A model generated the notes under the pieces. That model saw only the letters and a list, made by a program, of their open reading frames with translations. It did not search any database and had not been told where the DNA came from. This document shows, one piece after another, positions 7,822 to 15,530 of a stretch of 15,530 nucleotides of DNA (the stretch's first letter is position 1; every line of letters starts with the position of its first letter). The translations under genes and the position numbers were made by a program. Origin of the DNA: Pigoraptor vietnamica (taxonomy: Eukaryota > Opisthokonta > Filasterea); assembly GCA_943704525.1 (NCBI GenBank), contig CALSCQ010000789.1, positions 1 to 15,530 on the forward strand, given 5' to 3'.

Positions 7822-9237
7822 CTATTGTGCCCCTTTGGGCTCGCCCAAAATGACCGTGCGGACCTTTTCGAGCGAGATGTTTGAGCCGCACACGACGACA
7901 ACGACCGTCTTTCCCACATAATCGGCGCATTTCCGGATGTACGATGCCACGCCCACGCCCGCACTCCCCTCGATCAGCCTGCGGTGTGGAAGTGGAGTGA
8001 GGTCGCAATCGCACAGACACAGCCTGGCACAACAGGGGAGAAAGTGCCGAGTAGCTGTCACACGGGCACAGGCTAGTGTAAGCTTATGCCGCGTAGCTTC
8101 GTGCAGAGAAAGAAGTGCGGCGAGTGACAAGCGCACAGAGACACCAAAGCGCGCGCTTATACCCCACAACTTCAAGACGTAAGGGAGAGTCGCCATATTC
8201 CCACTTCCACCCCAATAGGGCTTACGACCCGACACATCTGTCGTCTCCCAACCCAACGTTGCAACTACTGCTCACACAGAATGCGCTCACAGCGAGCATT
8301 CACTCACCGGTGGTGTTTGTCGGCGACCAGTCGCATCGCAGCGGCAATCTCCCCCTCCTCGACCACCACCCACTCGTCCACAAAGTCGCGGCACACTTCA
8401 AACGTGCACGACCCCTCCTCGATGCCGCCCGCAGTCCCGTCCGAGAGCGTGTCCAGCGTCGGCATGTCGATAACGCGCCCAGCCTTGATGCACTCGAGCA
8501 TTACGGGCGAGTTCTTGGGAAGGCACCCCACGATTTGCACCGAGGGCTTCGCGCGCTTTGCATACGCCGCAATGCCACCAATGAGGCCGCCGCCGCCCAC
8601 CGGCACGAAGATGGCGTCCACTTCGGGCAGCGCTTCGAGGATTTCGACAGCGATGGTCCCCTGGCCAGCCATCACCTGGGGGTCGTTGTATGGCGAGACG
8701 TAGTAGACCCCCTTGGCGTCGGCGACACGGCGCGCCTCAAGTTCGGTGTCCAGACAGTCCGTTCCGAAGAGCGTCAGCGGCGCATCGTACCTGTCGAGCG
8801 AACAAGGGCAAGCAATGTTGGCATAAGTGGCCAACACCCACGCAGAGCCTGACACAGTGCTGAGGGGCCTTCGTGAAGCACGGCCCAACGCACCACGACA
8901 ACGCTTCTTTCTTGGCGGGCGAGACATTCTCCGGCACATAAATGGAGCCGGATATCCCGAGACGCTTCATGGCGTGTGCGCATGCGAGCGCGTGGTTTCC
9001 CGTTGAAGCCGTGACAATCCCCTGCGCCCTCTGTGCGTCCGACAGCGTGAGAAGCCTATTGTACGCCCCGCGCGCCTTGAAACTGCCAGTGATTTGCTCC
9101 GATTCGAGCTTCAAAAACACGCGCGCAGCACGCGGACCCTGCAGAGAGCCGAGAGGGTGCGACTGTTCGAGCGGAGTGGCGCGAACATAGGTGCGGATGC
9201 GCTCGTGGGCGCGTGCGACCTCCGCGTGGTAGTCCAT
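7822..9237 (-). CDS. PLP-dependent threonine/serine dehydratase or serine racemase family enzyme (fold type II), three exons
   Basis: Exons 9237-8894, 8790-8308 and 7978-7822 join to 327 aa, the usual size of single-domain serine racemases and catabolic threonine dehydratases; no C-terminal ACT domain is present. Landmarks are GSFKARGAYN with the PLP-linking Lys54, STGNHA (78-83) that holds the cofactor and substrate carboxylate, the phosphate-gripping GGGG (180-183), DGTAGGIEEGS, EGSAGVGVAS and VVCGSNIS near the C-terminus. Family chemistry is beta-elimination of Thr/Ser to a 2-oxo acid and ammonia, or Ser racemisation, usually cytosolic. The ASTGNH loop and DGTAGGIEEGS resemble the EutB-like/ectoine-type dehydratase branch more than human serine racemase (SSGNH), so substrate is uncertain. 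The first donor is placed at GTGCGT (8893) because that restores the family's KKEALSW-YDA spacing. The gene diverges from CapZ alpha across a palindrome-rich promoter. Confidence 0.9.
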
Positions 9238-9377
9238 TGCCGGACACACACACAGGGACGCACAGAGAGCGCGAAACACAAGGTGAAAGGGTGCGCAAAA
9301 GCGAGTGCGGAAGGAAACTCGCAGCTTGTAAAGAGCGTCAGTGCTTTGCTAGCTCTACAGCCAAGCTCATGATCAGC

Positions 9378-9450
9378 GGACAGTGGACACTGTCCGGGCG
9401 GAGTAACAAGATTCTTTCGAAATCTCGTTACAATACATCCGAGATCTCGG
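9378..9450. promoter_or_regulatory. Cluster of three palindromes upstream of the dehydratase gene
   Basis: The first is GGACAGTG-GA-CACTGTCC (9378-9395), perfect 8-bp arms. The second is GTAACAAGATT (9403-9413) with AATCTCGTTAC (9421-9431), 10 of 11 paired and the mismatch a possible G-U, around a 7-base loop. The third is CCGAGATCTCGG (9439-9450), a perfect 12-bp palindrome. Gaps between them are only 7 bp each. They lie 141-213 bp upstream of the dehydratase ATG, so they could be dimeric regulator sites or, if transcribed, stacked hairpins in its 5' leader. Confidence 0.6.
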
Positions 9451-9475
9451 CTGAATTTCTTCCCAACAGCTGCTT

Positions 9476-9533
9476 CCGTAATAAATCGGCGGCCATACAC
9501 GCGCCATAGTGAGCAGTGGCCGTAATAAATCGG
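9476..9533. repeat. Two exact 14-bp direct repeats CCGTAATAAATCGG
   Basis: The copies lie at 9476-9489 and 9520-9533, 44 bp apart, next to the palindrome cluster and between two divergent genes. Each contains AATAAA, but no plus-strand gene ends here, so a polyadenylation role is unlikely. Confidence 0.7.
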
Positions 9534-9610
9534 GTCCCACCCCCACACTGTTGTTGTTTTGCGCGTGAGAGAGGGGTCACTCACTGGTGCATCTCCCTCT
9601 CGACTCCTGC

Positions 9611-9648
9611 CCTCTGTCTCTCTCTGTCTCGCTCTCTCTGTCTCTCTG
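9611..9648 (+). repeat. CT-rich (TCTCTCTG)n polypyrimidine tract
   Basis: An almost pure CTCTGTCTCTCT-type run lies about 170 bp upstream of the CapZ alpha start. It may act as a promoter-proximal pyrimidine tract or nucleosome-excluding element; only the composition is directly seen. Confidence 0.7.
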
Positions 9649-9816
9649 CGTGCCCCGTGGGTTGTTGAGAAGGGCAGGCGTGGCTGCTGTGTGTGCAGAT
9701 TGTTACCGTCCGCCGTGCTCTTATTATTGCCCGTGTGTGTCGTGCGGGTTGCGGACGGAAGAGGGTGTACATCGCCACTGCATCTCGTTGTAGCCGGTGG
9801 GCACTTATAGAAAAAG

Positions 9817-11842
9817 ATGGCATCGTACGACGAGGAGATTCCCGACGCGGACAAGATCAAAATCGCGTCGGACTTTGTGCTCAATGCGCCGCCGGGCGAG
9901 TTTAACGAGGTGTTCAATGGTGGGGTTCGCGTAGAAGGCGCAGAAATCCGCGCTCGTCTCTGCTGTGGTTAAAAATAGGAAGCGCAGACGGCTTGACACT
10001 GGCAGTCGTCGTCAGAGAGTGTTGTGCGTTAATGGCGTTTCCTGCATCTCTGTTGAGGTCTTTAGGAGAGCGGATGTTAGACGCGCGCAGAATTTTGTGT
10101 AATTGCGTAGGTGTGTGCGTGCACGTACATGTTGCCTCATCAACCCTTTTGTGGCGACGGGTTTTCCGTTTCTTCTCTGCGTGTGTCGTGCTGCTTCCGC
10201 GTGTCGCCTTGTCTCACGCGCGGCCCTCTTGCGCGATGCAGACGTGCGCGTGCTCCTCAACAACGACACGCTCTTGAAAGAGGGCGCCGCGCGTGCGTTT
10301 GCCAAGTACAACAAGGACCAGTTCACGGCCGTCCAGCTCCCCGGCCAGAAGACGAAGGTGCGCAGTGGCGTCGATGGCGGTGTCTGTTGGAAATGGACGA
10401 GGGGCACGCACCACACACATGTATTGTGCGTATGTGCGTCAGTCCCTCGTCACTATGTGTGTGGTTGGCGATAATTCACGAGGGACTCTAGCTCACTTGC
10501 GCTGTGTTTGTTGTGTGCGTCAGACACTCGTCACGAAGCACGGCGAGATCAACGAGACGACATTCCTCGACCCCCGCTCTGGGCAGTCGTTTGAGTTTGA
10601 CCACCTTCGCAAGGTGCGTGGGGACCTGGCATGGCCGATGAGAGCAGTGTTTTGGACTGCATCTGCTTTGTTTCGTGTTTCATTGTTTCTTTGCGTGTTG
10701 TGGTGGGCGTGTGGTGTGGGATTGTTTCGTGTTTCACTCTTTTCTCTGCGTGAGTGGTGGGCGTGTGGTATGGGATCCCCGTGTCTGTTGAGAAATAGTT
10801 GGGCGTGCATTTTTTGTGCAATGGCCGTACTATGGGGGAGGGTATATCCGTTGCGTTTGAGCTATGGGCTGAACTGTGCGTGAACGCTCTTCCGCAGGAG
10901 GTGAGCAACGTGCAGCCGGCGTCGCGGGACGACACGGCCGAGCCGCACCGCGCCGCCCTCGAGAGCGCCATCACGGCGTACACAGAGAACCACTACCCCA
11001 ACGGCGTGTCGGCCGTGTACGGGTCGTCGAGTGGCTCGCAGGTGACGCTCGCCGCGTGCATCGAGGACCACAAGTTCAACCCCAGCAACTTCTGGTGGGT
11101 GCGCGCGGACGTTCTCACAGTGTGTGCGTCCATGCACCTCTTTGGGCCCATGCACGCGCACCCGTATGCATGTCTGTTCGTGTCGTCGTGTGTCCTTGGC
11201 CTGGTCAGTAGAACTCAACGCGTCCCCTGTTCATGGGCTCCTTCACTTACCATGGGGCTGTCGCGCGCGCAGGAACGGGCGCTGGCGGAGCGAGTGGACG
11301 GTGACGTACACGCCCGGCAGCGGCTCTGCGGAGCTCAAGGGGTCGGCGCACGTGCAGGTGCATTACTATGAGGACGGCAACGTTCAGCTTGTGACGTCGC
11401 GCGACTTCAAGGACACGCTCCCCATCAGCGTGAGTGTCATTTTTTGTTATCTGCGTTGGCTCACATTTGCGCACTACACACACACGCATACGCGAGCACA
11501 CACGCATACGCGCTCGCGTATGCGCATTCCTGTCATAGTGGGTCCCTTTGCGCTGTAGCTGTATGTGAGCACCACACACGCGCGCACGCTTCACCGGCGC
11601 TTGTTTTAATGCCTGACATTGCGTGGCCACGACACGCGCAGTCTGCGGACGGCACGGCGAAGAAGTTTGTGGAGATTATCGAGAAGGCGGAGAACGAGTA
11701 CCAGACGGCCATCAGCGAGAACTACTCCGTGATGTCCGACACGATCTTCAAGGCCCTCCGGCGCGCCCTCCCCATCACACGCTCGAAGCTCGACTGGAAC
11801 AAGATTCTCAACTACAAAATTGGCTCTGAGCTCCAAAAGTAG
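9817..11842 (+). CDS. CAPZA: F-actin capping protein subunit alpha (CapZ alpha), six exons
   Basis: Exons 9817-9919, 10242-10357, 10524-10613, 10898-11094, 11273-11429 and 11642-11842 join to 287 aa, the length of vertebrate CapZ alpha (286). The whole protein follows the family: [20 protein letters not shown] near the N-terminus, [92 protein letters not shown]. It ends in the amphipathic C-terminal 'tentacle' that contacts actin. With the beta subunit it forms the heterodimer that blocks the barbed ends of actin filaments; it also sits in dynactin and the Arp2/3 lamellipodial network. Donors are GTGGGG, GTGCGC, GTGCGT, GTGGGT and GTGAGT, all acceptors CAG; introns are 166-322 nt. Introns 2 and 3 contain internal duplications. 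The beta subunit is not in the window. Confidence 0.97.
10434..10535 (+). repeat. Duplicated splice-acceptor segment and inverted repeat in CapZ intron 2
   Basis: GTGCGTCAGTCCCTCGTCAC (from about 10434) is repeated as GTGCGTCAGACACTCGTCAC at the real intron 2 acceptor and exon 3 start (10515-10534). The upstream copy therefore carries a decoy CAG. Its AGTCCCTCGT (10441-10450) also pairs perfectly with ACGAGGGACT (10478-10487). Confidence 0.7.
10671..10778 (+). repeat. 54-bp tandem duplication in CapZ intron 3
   Basis: Copy one (10671-10724) and copy two (10725-about 10778) share TTTCGTGTTTCA, TTTCT.TGCGTG and GTGGTGGGCGTGTGGT.TGGGAT, with scattered substitutions. Confidence 0.75.
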
Positions 11843-12263
11843 GCGACGCCAAGCGCCGGGGAATGTGCGGCGTTTCGCGTGGTTTTCTTCCGTCGTTGTC
11901 GTCGTCGCGCGCCAGCTGCCTTTGACTTGCAGTTGAGCGCGATGCGTGCGTGGACGCGGTTGAATTCGTATTTGAAATTTGGGGAGGGGATGCACCGGTC
12001 CCCTTCCTGTGACTGTCCGCTGCCGCGGGTGCGGATTGCGCTTTGAAAGAAATTGGCTGCGTTTGCGTCGCTCTCCGCGGGGCGACGTCGCGTGCGTGTC
12101 GTGCGCTGGGATGTAAAGGAAATCCTGCCTTGTCCCCTCGATTCAATTTGTGCATCTTGCTTTGGTCTGGCACTCGCGAAATTGCGGTCACGTGCCGAAG
12201 TCGTTTTCTCAGTCGCACGCAATCAGAAGAAACATTTAGCGCCGATTTTGCTATACCTCGGCG
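11843..12263. other. Intergenic region between CapZ alpha and the F-box/LRR gene
   Basis: It must contain the CapZ 3' end and the promoter of the following gene. No ORF with family features and no clear polyadenylation signal is visible. The frame that carries the F-box is open back to 12043 but has no ATG in this stretch. Confidence 0.5.
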
Positions 12264-13620
12264 ATGGCCTTGCACGCCCCGCACTCGCCGTCCCTCAGCG
12301 ACGGTCCCCGTCGAAGTGCTCGTCGCCCACATTGCGTCACGTCTGGACAACCGCGGCCGAATCGCGCTGTCGTCTGTTTCCCGCGCTTTTCGTCGCACCA
12401 TCGCGCCATCACCGCCGACGAGTACGTCAACAGCCGCGCTGCGCGCACACTTGACAGAAGCGGGGTTCAGAGTCCGTATCGCGTGCTTGTCATGGCCCTA
12501 TATCAGAGACACGGCCGTGTTTGCCGGCGTCCACGAGCTCGACCTGAGTTATTACAACGTCGACCTCTACCTCGAATTGTACGAGCGCCGTGGCGTTACC
12601 GTTGACTTTTCCGCGCTGCATCGCGTGCGGCACCTAGTGATGCCGCGCTGCAAGAGGTCACTGGACGTCTCCTGCCTCCGCAATATTCACACACTCGACC
12701 TGCGGGGGATGCTTGAACGTGACAGACGTGTCGGCGCTGGGGCGCGTGCACACGCTGAACATATCGGGCTGCGCGGGTGTGACGGACATATCGGCGCTCG
12801 GACGTGTGCACACACTCAGTCTCTCGGGTCTCGTGCTGACGTGTCAGTGCTTGCCGGCGTACACACGCTCGACCTATCGGAATGCACGAACGCAAGGACG
12901 TGTCCATGCTCCGCGGCGTCCACACACTCGACTTATCCCGGTGCAGCAAGGTCGCCGATGTCTCTGCCCTCGGCGCCGTTTACTGCCTCAAGCTGGCAAT
13001 CCTTTTTTCGCGTGAGGGACGTTTCGCGACTTGGCCGCGTTCACACGCTCTTCCTTTCGCACTGCGTCAACGTCCGCGATGTCTCGGCACTCGGCCGTCC
13101 ACACGCTCAATCTCGGGTTCTGCGAACGCGTCAGGGACGTGTCGGCGCTCGGAGGCGTGTACGACCTGAATGTGGCATGCTGTCGTCGTGTTTGGGACGT
13201 CTCCCACCTCGGCGGTGTCCACACGCTCGACCTCGCACAGACCGCCGTTCGCGATGTCTCCGTGCTGGGCGGCGTGAAAGATTTGAGTCTCGCGGATGCC
13301 ATTCGATCGAGATCGGCGTGTCGCGGCTCGATCGCGTGCACAAGCTCGATCTGTCCGGGTGCGAAGCGGGCGCGAACAATGTAGAGGCGCTGGCAAAGGT
13401 CCACACGCTCATTCTTAGGTGTCGGCGCGACGCCCTCGACGTGTCCGTGTTGCGGCGCGTGCACACGCTCGACCTCCAGGGCTCGGGACGCGTGACGGGC
13501 GTGTGGAACGTCATGTTTGTGCCGCACCTGACGATGCCGAACGGCGACGTGTGGCGCAAGGGCGTGTACGAGGCGTCCGAATGGGATCCCCCGTTAGAGT
13601 ATGAATACGGGGCAGATTAA
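12264..13620 (+). pseudogene. F-box/leucine-rich-repeat protein gene with at least six reading-frame breaks
   Basis: A divergent F-box (VPVEVLVAHIASRLDNRGRI, then LSSVSRAFRR) at about 12307-12400 is followed by some 14 leucine-rich repeats of about 20-22 residues with consensus DVSALGRVHTLDLSGC. The tail ends YEYGAD at 13620. The repeats change frame at about 12704-12708 (G5 run, one base too many), 12826-12835 (one missing), 12890-12896 (one missing), 13003-13008 (T6 run, one too many), 13092-13099 (two missing or one extra) and 13296-13311 (one missing). The shifts sum to zero, so the F-box and C-terminus share a frame, and that frame has no stop throughout. The only nearby ATG (12264, good context) is in yet another frame, so a seventh break or an upstream exon is needed. 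F-box/LRR proteins act as substrate adaptors of SCF ubiquitin ligases. Alternatives to a pseudogene are assembly errors in a repetitive gene. Confidence 0.75.
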
Positions 13621-14058
13621 ACTCTTCGATATGTTTGTAGAGGTCACCGAGACACACAGACTGTGCTATTTGCGCTGGGGCAGGGACGATGAGATCGGAT
13701 GTGTGCCGCGTAACGCCAGCTCGCATCCTTCAACATCCATGTTTGAATGGACGTGCGCACGCCCGCGCGCACTCGGCTCTTCGCCCATTCACAAGAATTC
13801 GAAGCACAAGCGACGAGCATAGAACAATTGCGCAAGCAGTCACAAAGCAGGCTCATTTATTTGCATCCACAGGTGCCGCCTCGCACCGACAGTCGCCCCC
13901 CGCGCAACGAAAAGCAGAGACGCGGACAACAAGCCCTGTTACAGAGCGACCCGCGGTAGCGAACAACGCCGGCGGCGCATTCTCTGACATCAAAATGAAA
14001 GGAAGGGCCGGCGTCCCTAGAATGCTTCAACAGGCTCACACGTGCATGCCTCTTACCA
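13621..14058. other. Convergent intergenic region, nothing recognised
   Basis: This lies between the 3' ends of the LRR gene (+) and the SAM-like gene (-). A 126-residue plus-strand frame spans most of it but has no motif, no plausible start context and low-complexity composition, so I do not call it. Confidence 0.5.
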
Positions 14059-14531
14059 TCAAAGGTTGAGGCCGACGGCTTCGAGATGGTCAAAGAGATC
14101 CATGCGCACGTCATCGAGCGCGTCGAGTTGCTCGTCCGTTACGCCCAGCCTGCGCAGACCCGTGTGAAAATCGCCCCGGACGAACGCGGGACCTTCAACC
14201 CTAGTGAGTCGGAGACATGTGAGAACGTGGCGCGGCACGTCCTTTGCAAGAAGATATGCCACGGCATCCCCCGCACTCCAGTTGCGTGGATCGGCAAGCG
14301 CGCGCCAGGCGGCATCGGGAACGAGCTCTGACCCTTGCGGCAGCTGTACCTCACGTGCGCCCGTCAGTGGGAGAGAAAAGACGATCGTCGTGCAAGGCGC
14401 GCGCTTAGCAAGCAGCGAGGCGCCCAGTGCGGTGATGGCGAGGGCGTCTTTCGTACTGAGCTCAGTTTTTTTTTTTTGGCCTCGTTACGCACCACCCTGA
14501 GCACTTGCCAGCGCTCCCCCACGGCATCCAT
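14059..14531 (-). CDS. Small protein with a C-terminal SAM-like domain; frame interrupted at an A12 run
   Basis: From the ATG at 14531 (preceded in frame by TAA) the sequence reads MDAVGERWQVLRVVRNEA to 14478, then meets twelve A (14477-14466). Below the run a different frame is open to the stop at 14059 for 135 residues. An A run of 13 or 10 would join the two parts into one protein of about 156 aa with a Lys run between them. The downstream half contains LAITALGASLLAKR, then GAREVQLPQGSELVPDAAW, then WSAGDAVAYLLAKDVPRHVL...VEGPAFVRGD...GLRRLGVTDEQLDAL...LFDHLEAV. The order W-s-x-D-A/V-x-x-L, then G, then lRxLGV, resembles a SAM (sterile alpha motif) protein-interaction domain. The alternative is a tiny intron ending at CTCAG (14456), but A-rich sequence before an acceptor would be unusual. 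SAM naming is tentative; function unknown. Confidence 0.55.
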
Positions 14532-14887
14532 TCCTTATTGCAGTAGACACGCCACGACCACCGGCCTTCCCTGTCCGTTATAACAGAGGCACTGGAGTTA
14601 ACAGCGTTTACTGAAGTACGAGCTGGGAAGAAACGAAGTCACTATCGATCCCCTAGGGGTACGGCCCGGCCGGCTATCGAACGCCGGCTAAATTTTTAGG
14701 CCAGGCGAAGGTCTTTGGTCCAGACACGTTGTCCGGTCACACCGTCCACACACCATCGCATCATTGAGGTCTCGCCCCTTTGATTCCACTTGCAATCCAT
14801 GTGATAGTGTTAAAACGCATTTCGCCTCCGTTCGCAAACCGTGTTGTCAAAGGGCGAGACATTGCCACGCGCACACAGCGACGCACG
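14532..14887. promoter_or_regulatory. Divergent promoter region of the SAM-like and coiled-coil genes
   Basis: These 356 bp separate two divergent start codons. The central part (14643-14688) carries several palindromes listed separately. No exon is visible. The right part, 14800-14887, is a plain leader before the ATG at 14888. Confidence 0.5.
14643..14688. promoter_or_regulatory. Palindrome cluster: CCCCTAGGGG and a GCCGGC stem-loop
   Basis: CCCCTAGGGG (14650-14659) is a perfect palindrome. GCCGGC (14669-14674) and GCCGGC (14683-14688) are self-complementary and flank TATCGAAC, so they can form a stem-loop. TATCGA occurs at 14643-14648 and again in the loop at 14675-14680. Probably regulatory; no known site is recognised. 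Confidence 0.45.

Positions 14888-15530
<643 letters not shown>

Larger units (their letters stand above)
9238..9816. promoter_or_regulatory. Divergent promoter region of dehydratase (-) and CapZ alpha (+)
   Basis: These 579 bp separate the two start codons. From the dehydratase side the region holds three palindromes (9378-9450), two 14-bp direct repeats (9476-9533) and a long CT-rich tract (9611-9648). No convincing exon is present; the open frames here carry only low-complexity or antisense sequence. The CapZ ATG (9817) sits in AAAAAGATGG, a good start context. Confidence 0.6.

Noticed and set aside
7425-7964. A 179-codon minus-strand frame between PINCH and the dehydratase
   Set aside because: It is a shifted reading of the dehydratase last exon and of the antisense of the PINCH 3' duplication; no family features.
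9111-9917. A 268-codon minus-strand frame across the dehydratase/CapZ promoter
   Set aside because: Its start is antisense to CapZ exon 1 and its end is a wrong frame of dehydratase exon 1; the middle is repeat-derived sequence.
13689-14069. A 126-codon plus-strand frame after the LRR gene
   Set aside because: No recognisable motif, no start context, low-complexity composition, and it runs into the 3' end of the convergent SAM-like gene.
14660-14700. tRNA-like GTTCGA motif with GCCGGC stems on the minus strand
   Set aside because: The loop is 8 bases, the G53-C61-type closing pair is missing, and there is no acceptor, D-arm or anticodon arm upstream.

Overview
The window is nuclear DNA from a GC-rich, intron-dense unicellular eukaryote. 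I count seventeen spliceosomal introns of about 95-330 nt, nearly all GT..CAG, with a strong preference for GTG at the donor. The gene set includes a five-LIM PINCH protein, a CapZ alpha subunit and an MRNIP-type DNA-repair factor. PINCH is known from animals and their unicellular relatives, apusomonads, breviates and amoebozoans, so I infer an amoebozoan or obazoan protist. I cannot name the species.

Layout, left to right: (1) the C-terminal end of a Pmp3/UPF0057-like membrane peptide with a long Pro/Gln/Tyr-rich tail (+, 1-393). (2) A four-exon MRNIP-like gene (-, 552-2186). (3) A large intronless F-box/ankyrin-like gene (-, 2816-5053) with a 26-bp near-perfect palindrome just past its stop. 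(4) A seven-exon PINCH gene (+, 5322-7404) with a tandemly duplicated 3' end. (5) A three-exon PLP-dependent threonine/serine dehydratase or serine racemase relative (-, 7822-9237). (6) A six-exon F-actin capping protein alpha gene (+, 9817-11842). (7) An F-box/leucine-rich-repeat gene (+, about 12264-13620) whose repeats jump between all three reading frames. (8) A small SAM-like-domain gene (-, 14059-14531) broken at an A12 run. (9) The first two exons of a coiled-coil protein (+, from 14888), running into a (TG)n tract that fills the window end.

The spliced genes are housekeeping or cytoskeletal: PINCH scaffolds integrin-linked kinase complexes and CapZ caps actin barbed ends, so both act on actin. 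MRNIP serves the double-strand-break response and the dehydratase serves amino-acid metabolism. Genes alternate in divergent and convergent pairs, and there is no sign of operons.

The two F-box repeat genes stand apart. Neither has introns, both belong to families that expand in amoebae and giant viruses, and one is either decaying or mis-sequenced. The most notable observations are the frame-mosaic LRR gene, the intronless ankyrin gene with its 3' palindrome, the in-frame duplicated PINCH tail, and a row of three palindromes in the dehydratase/CapZ divergent promoter.
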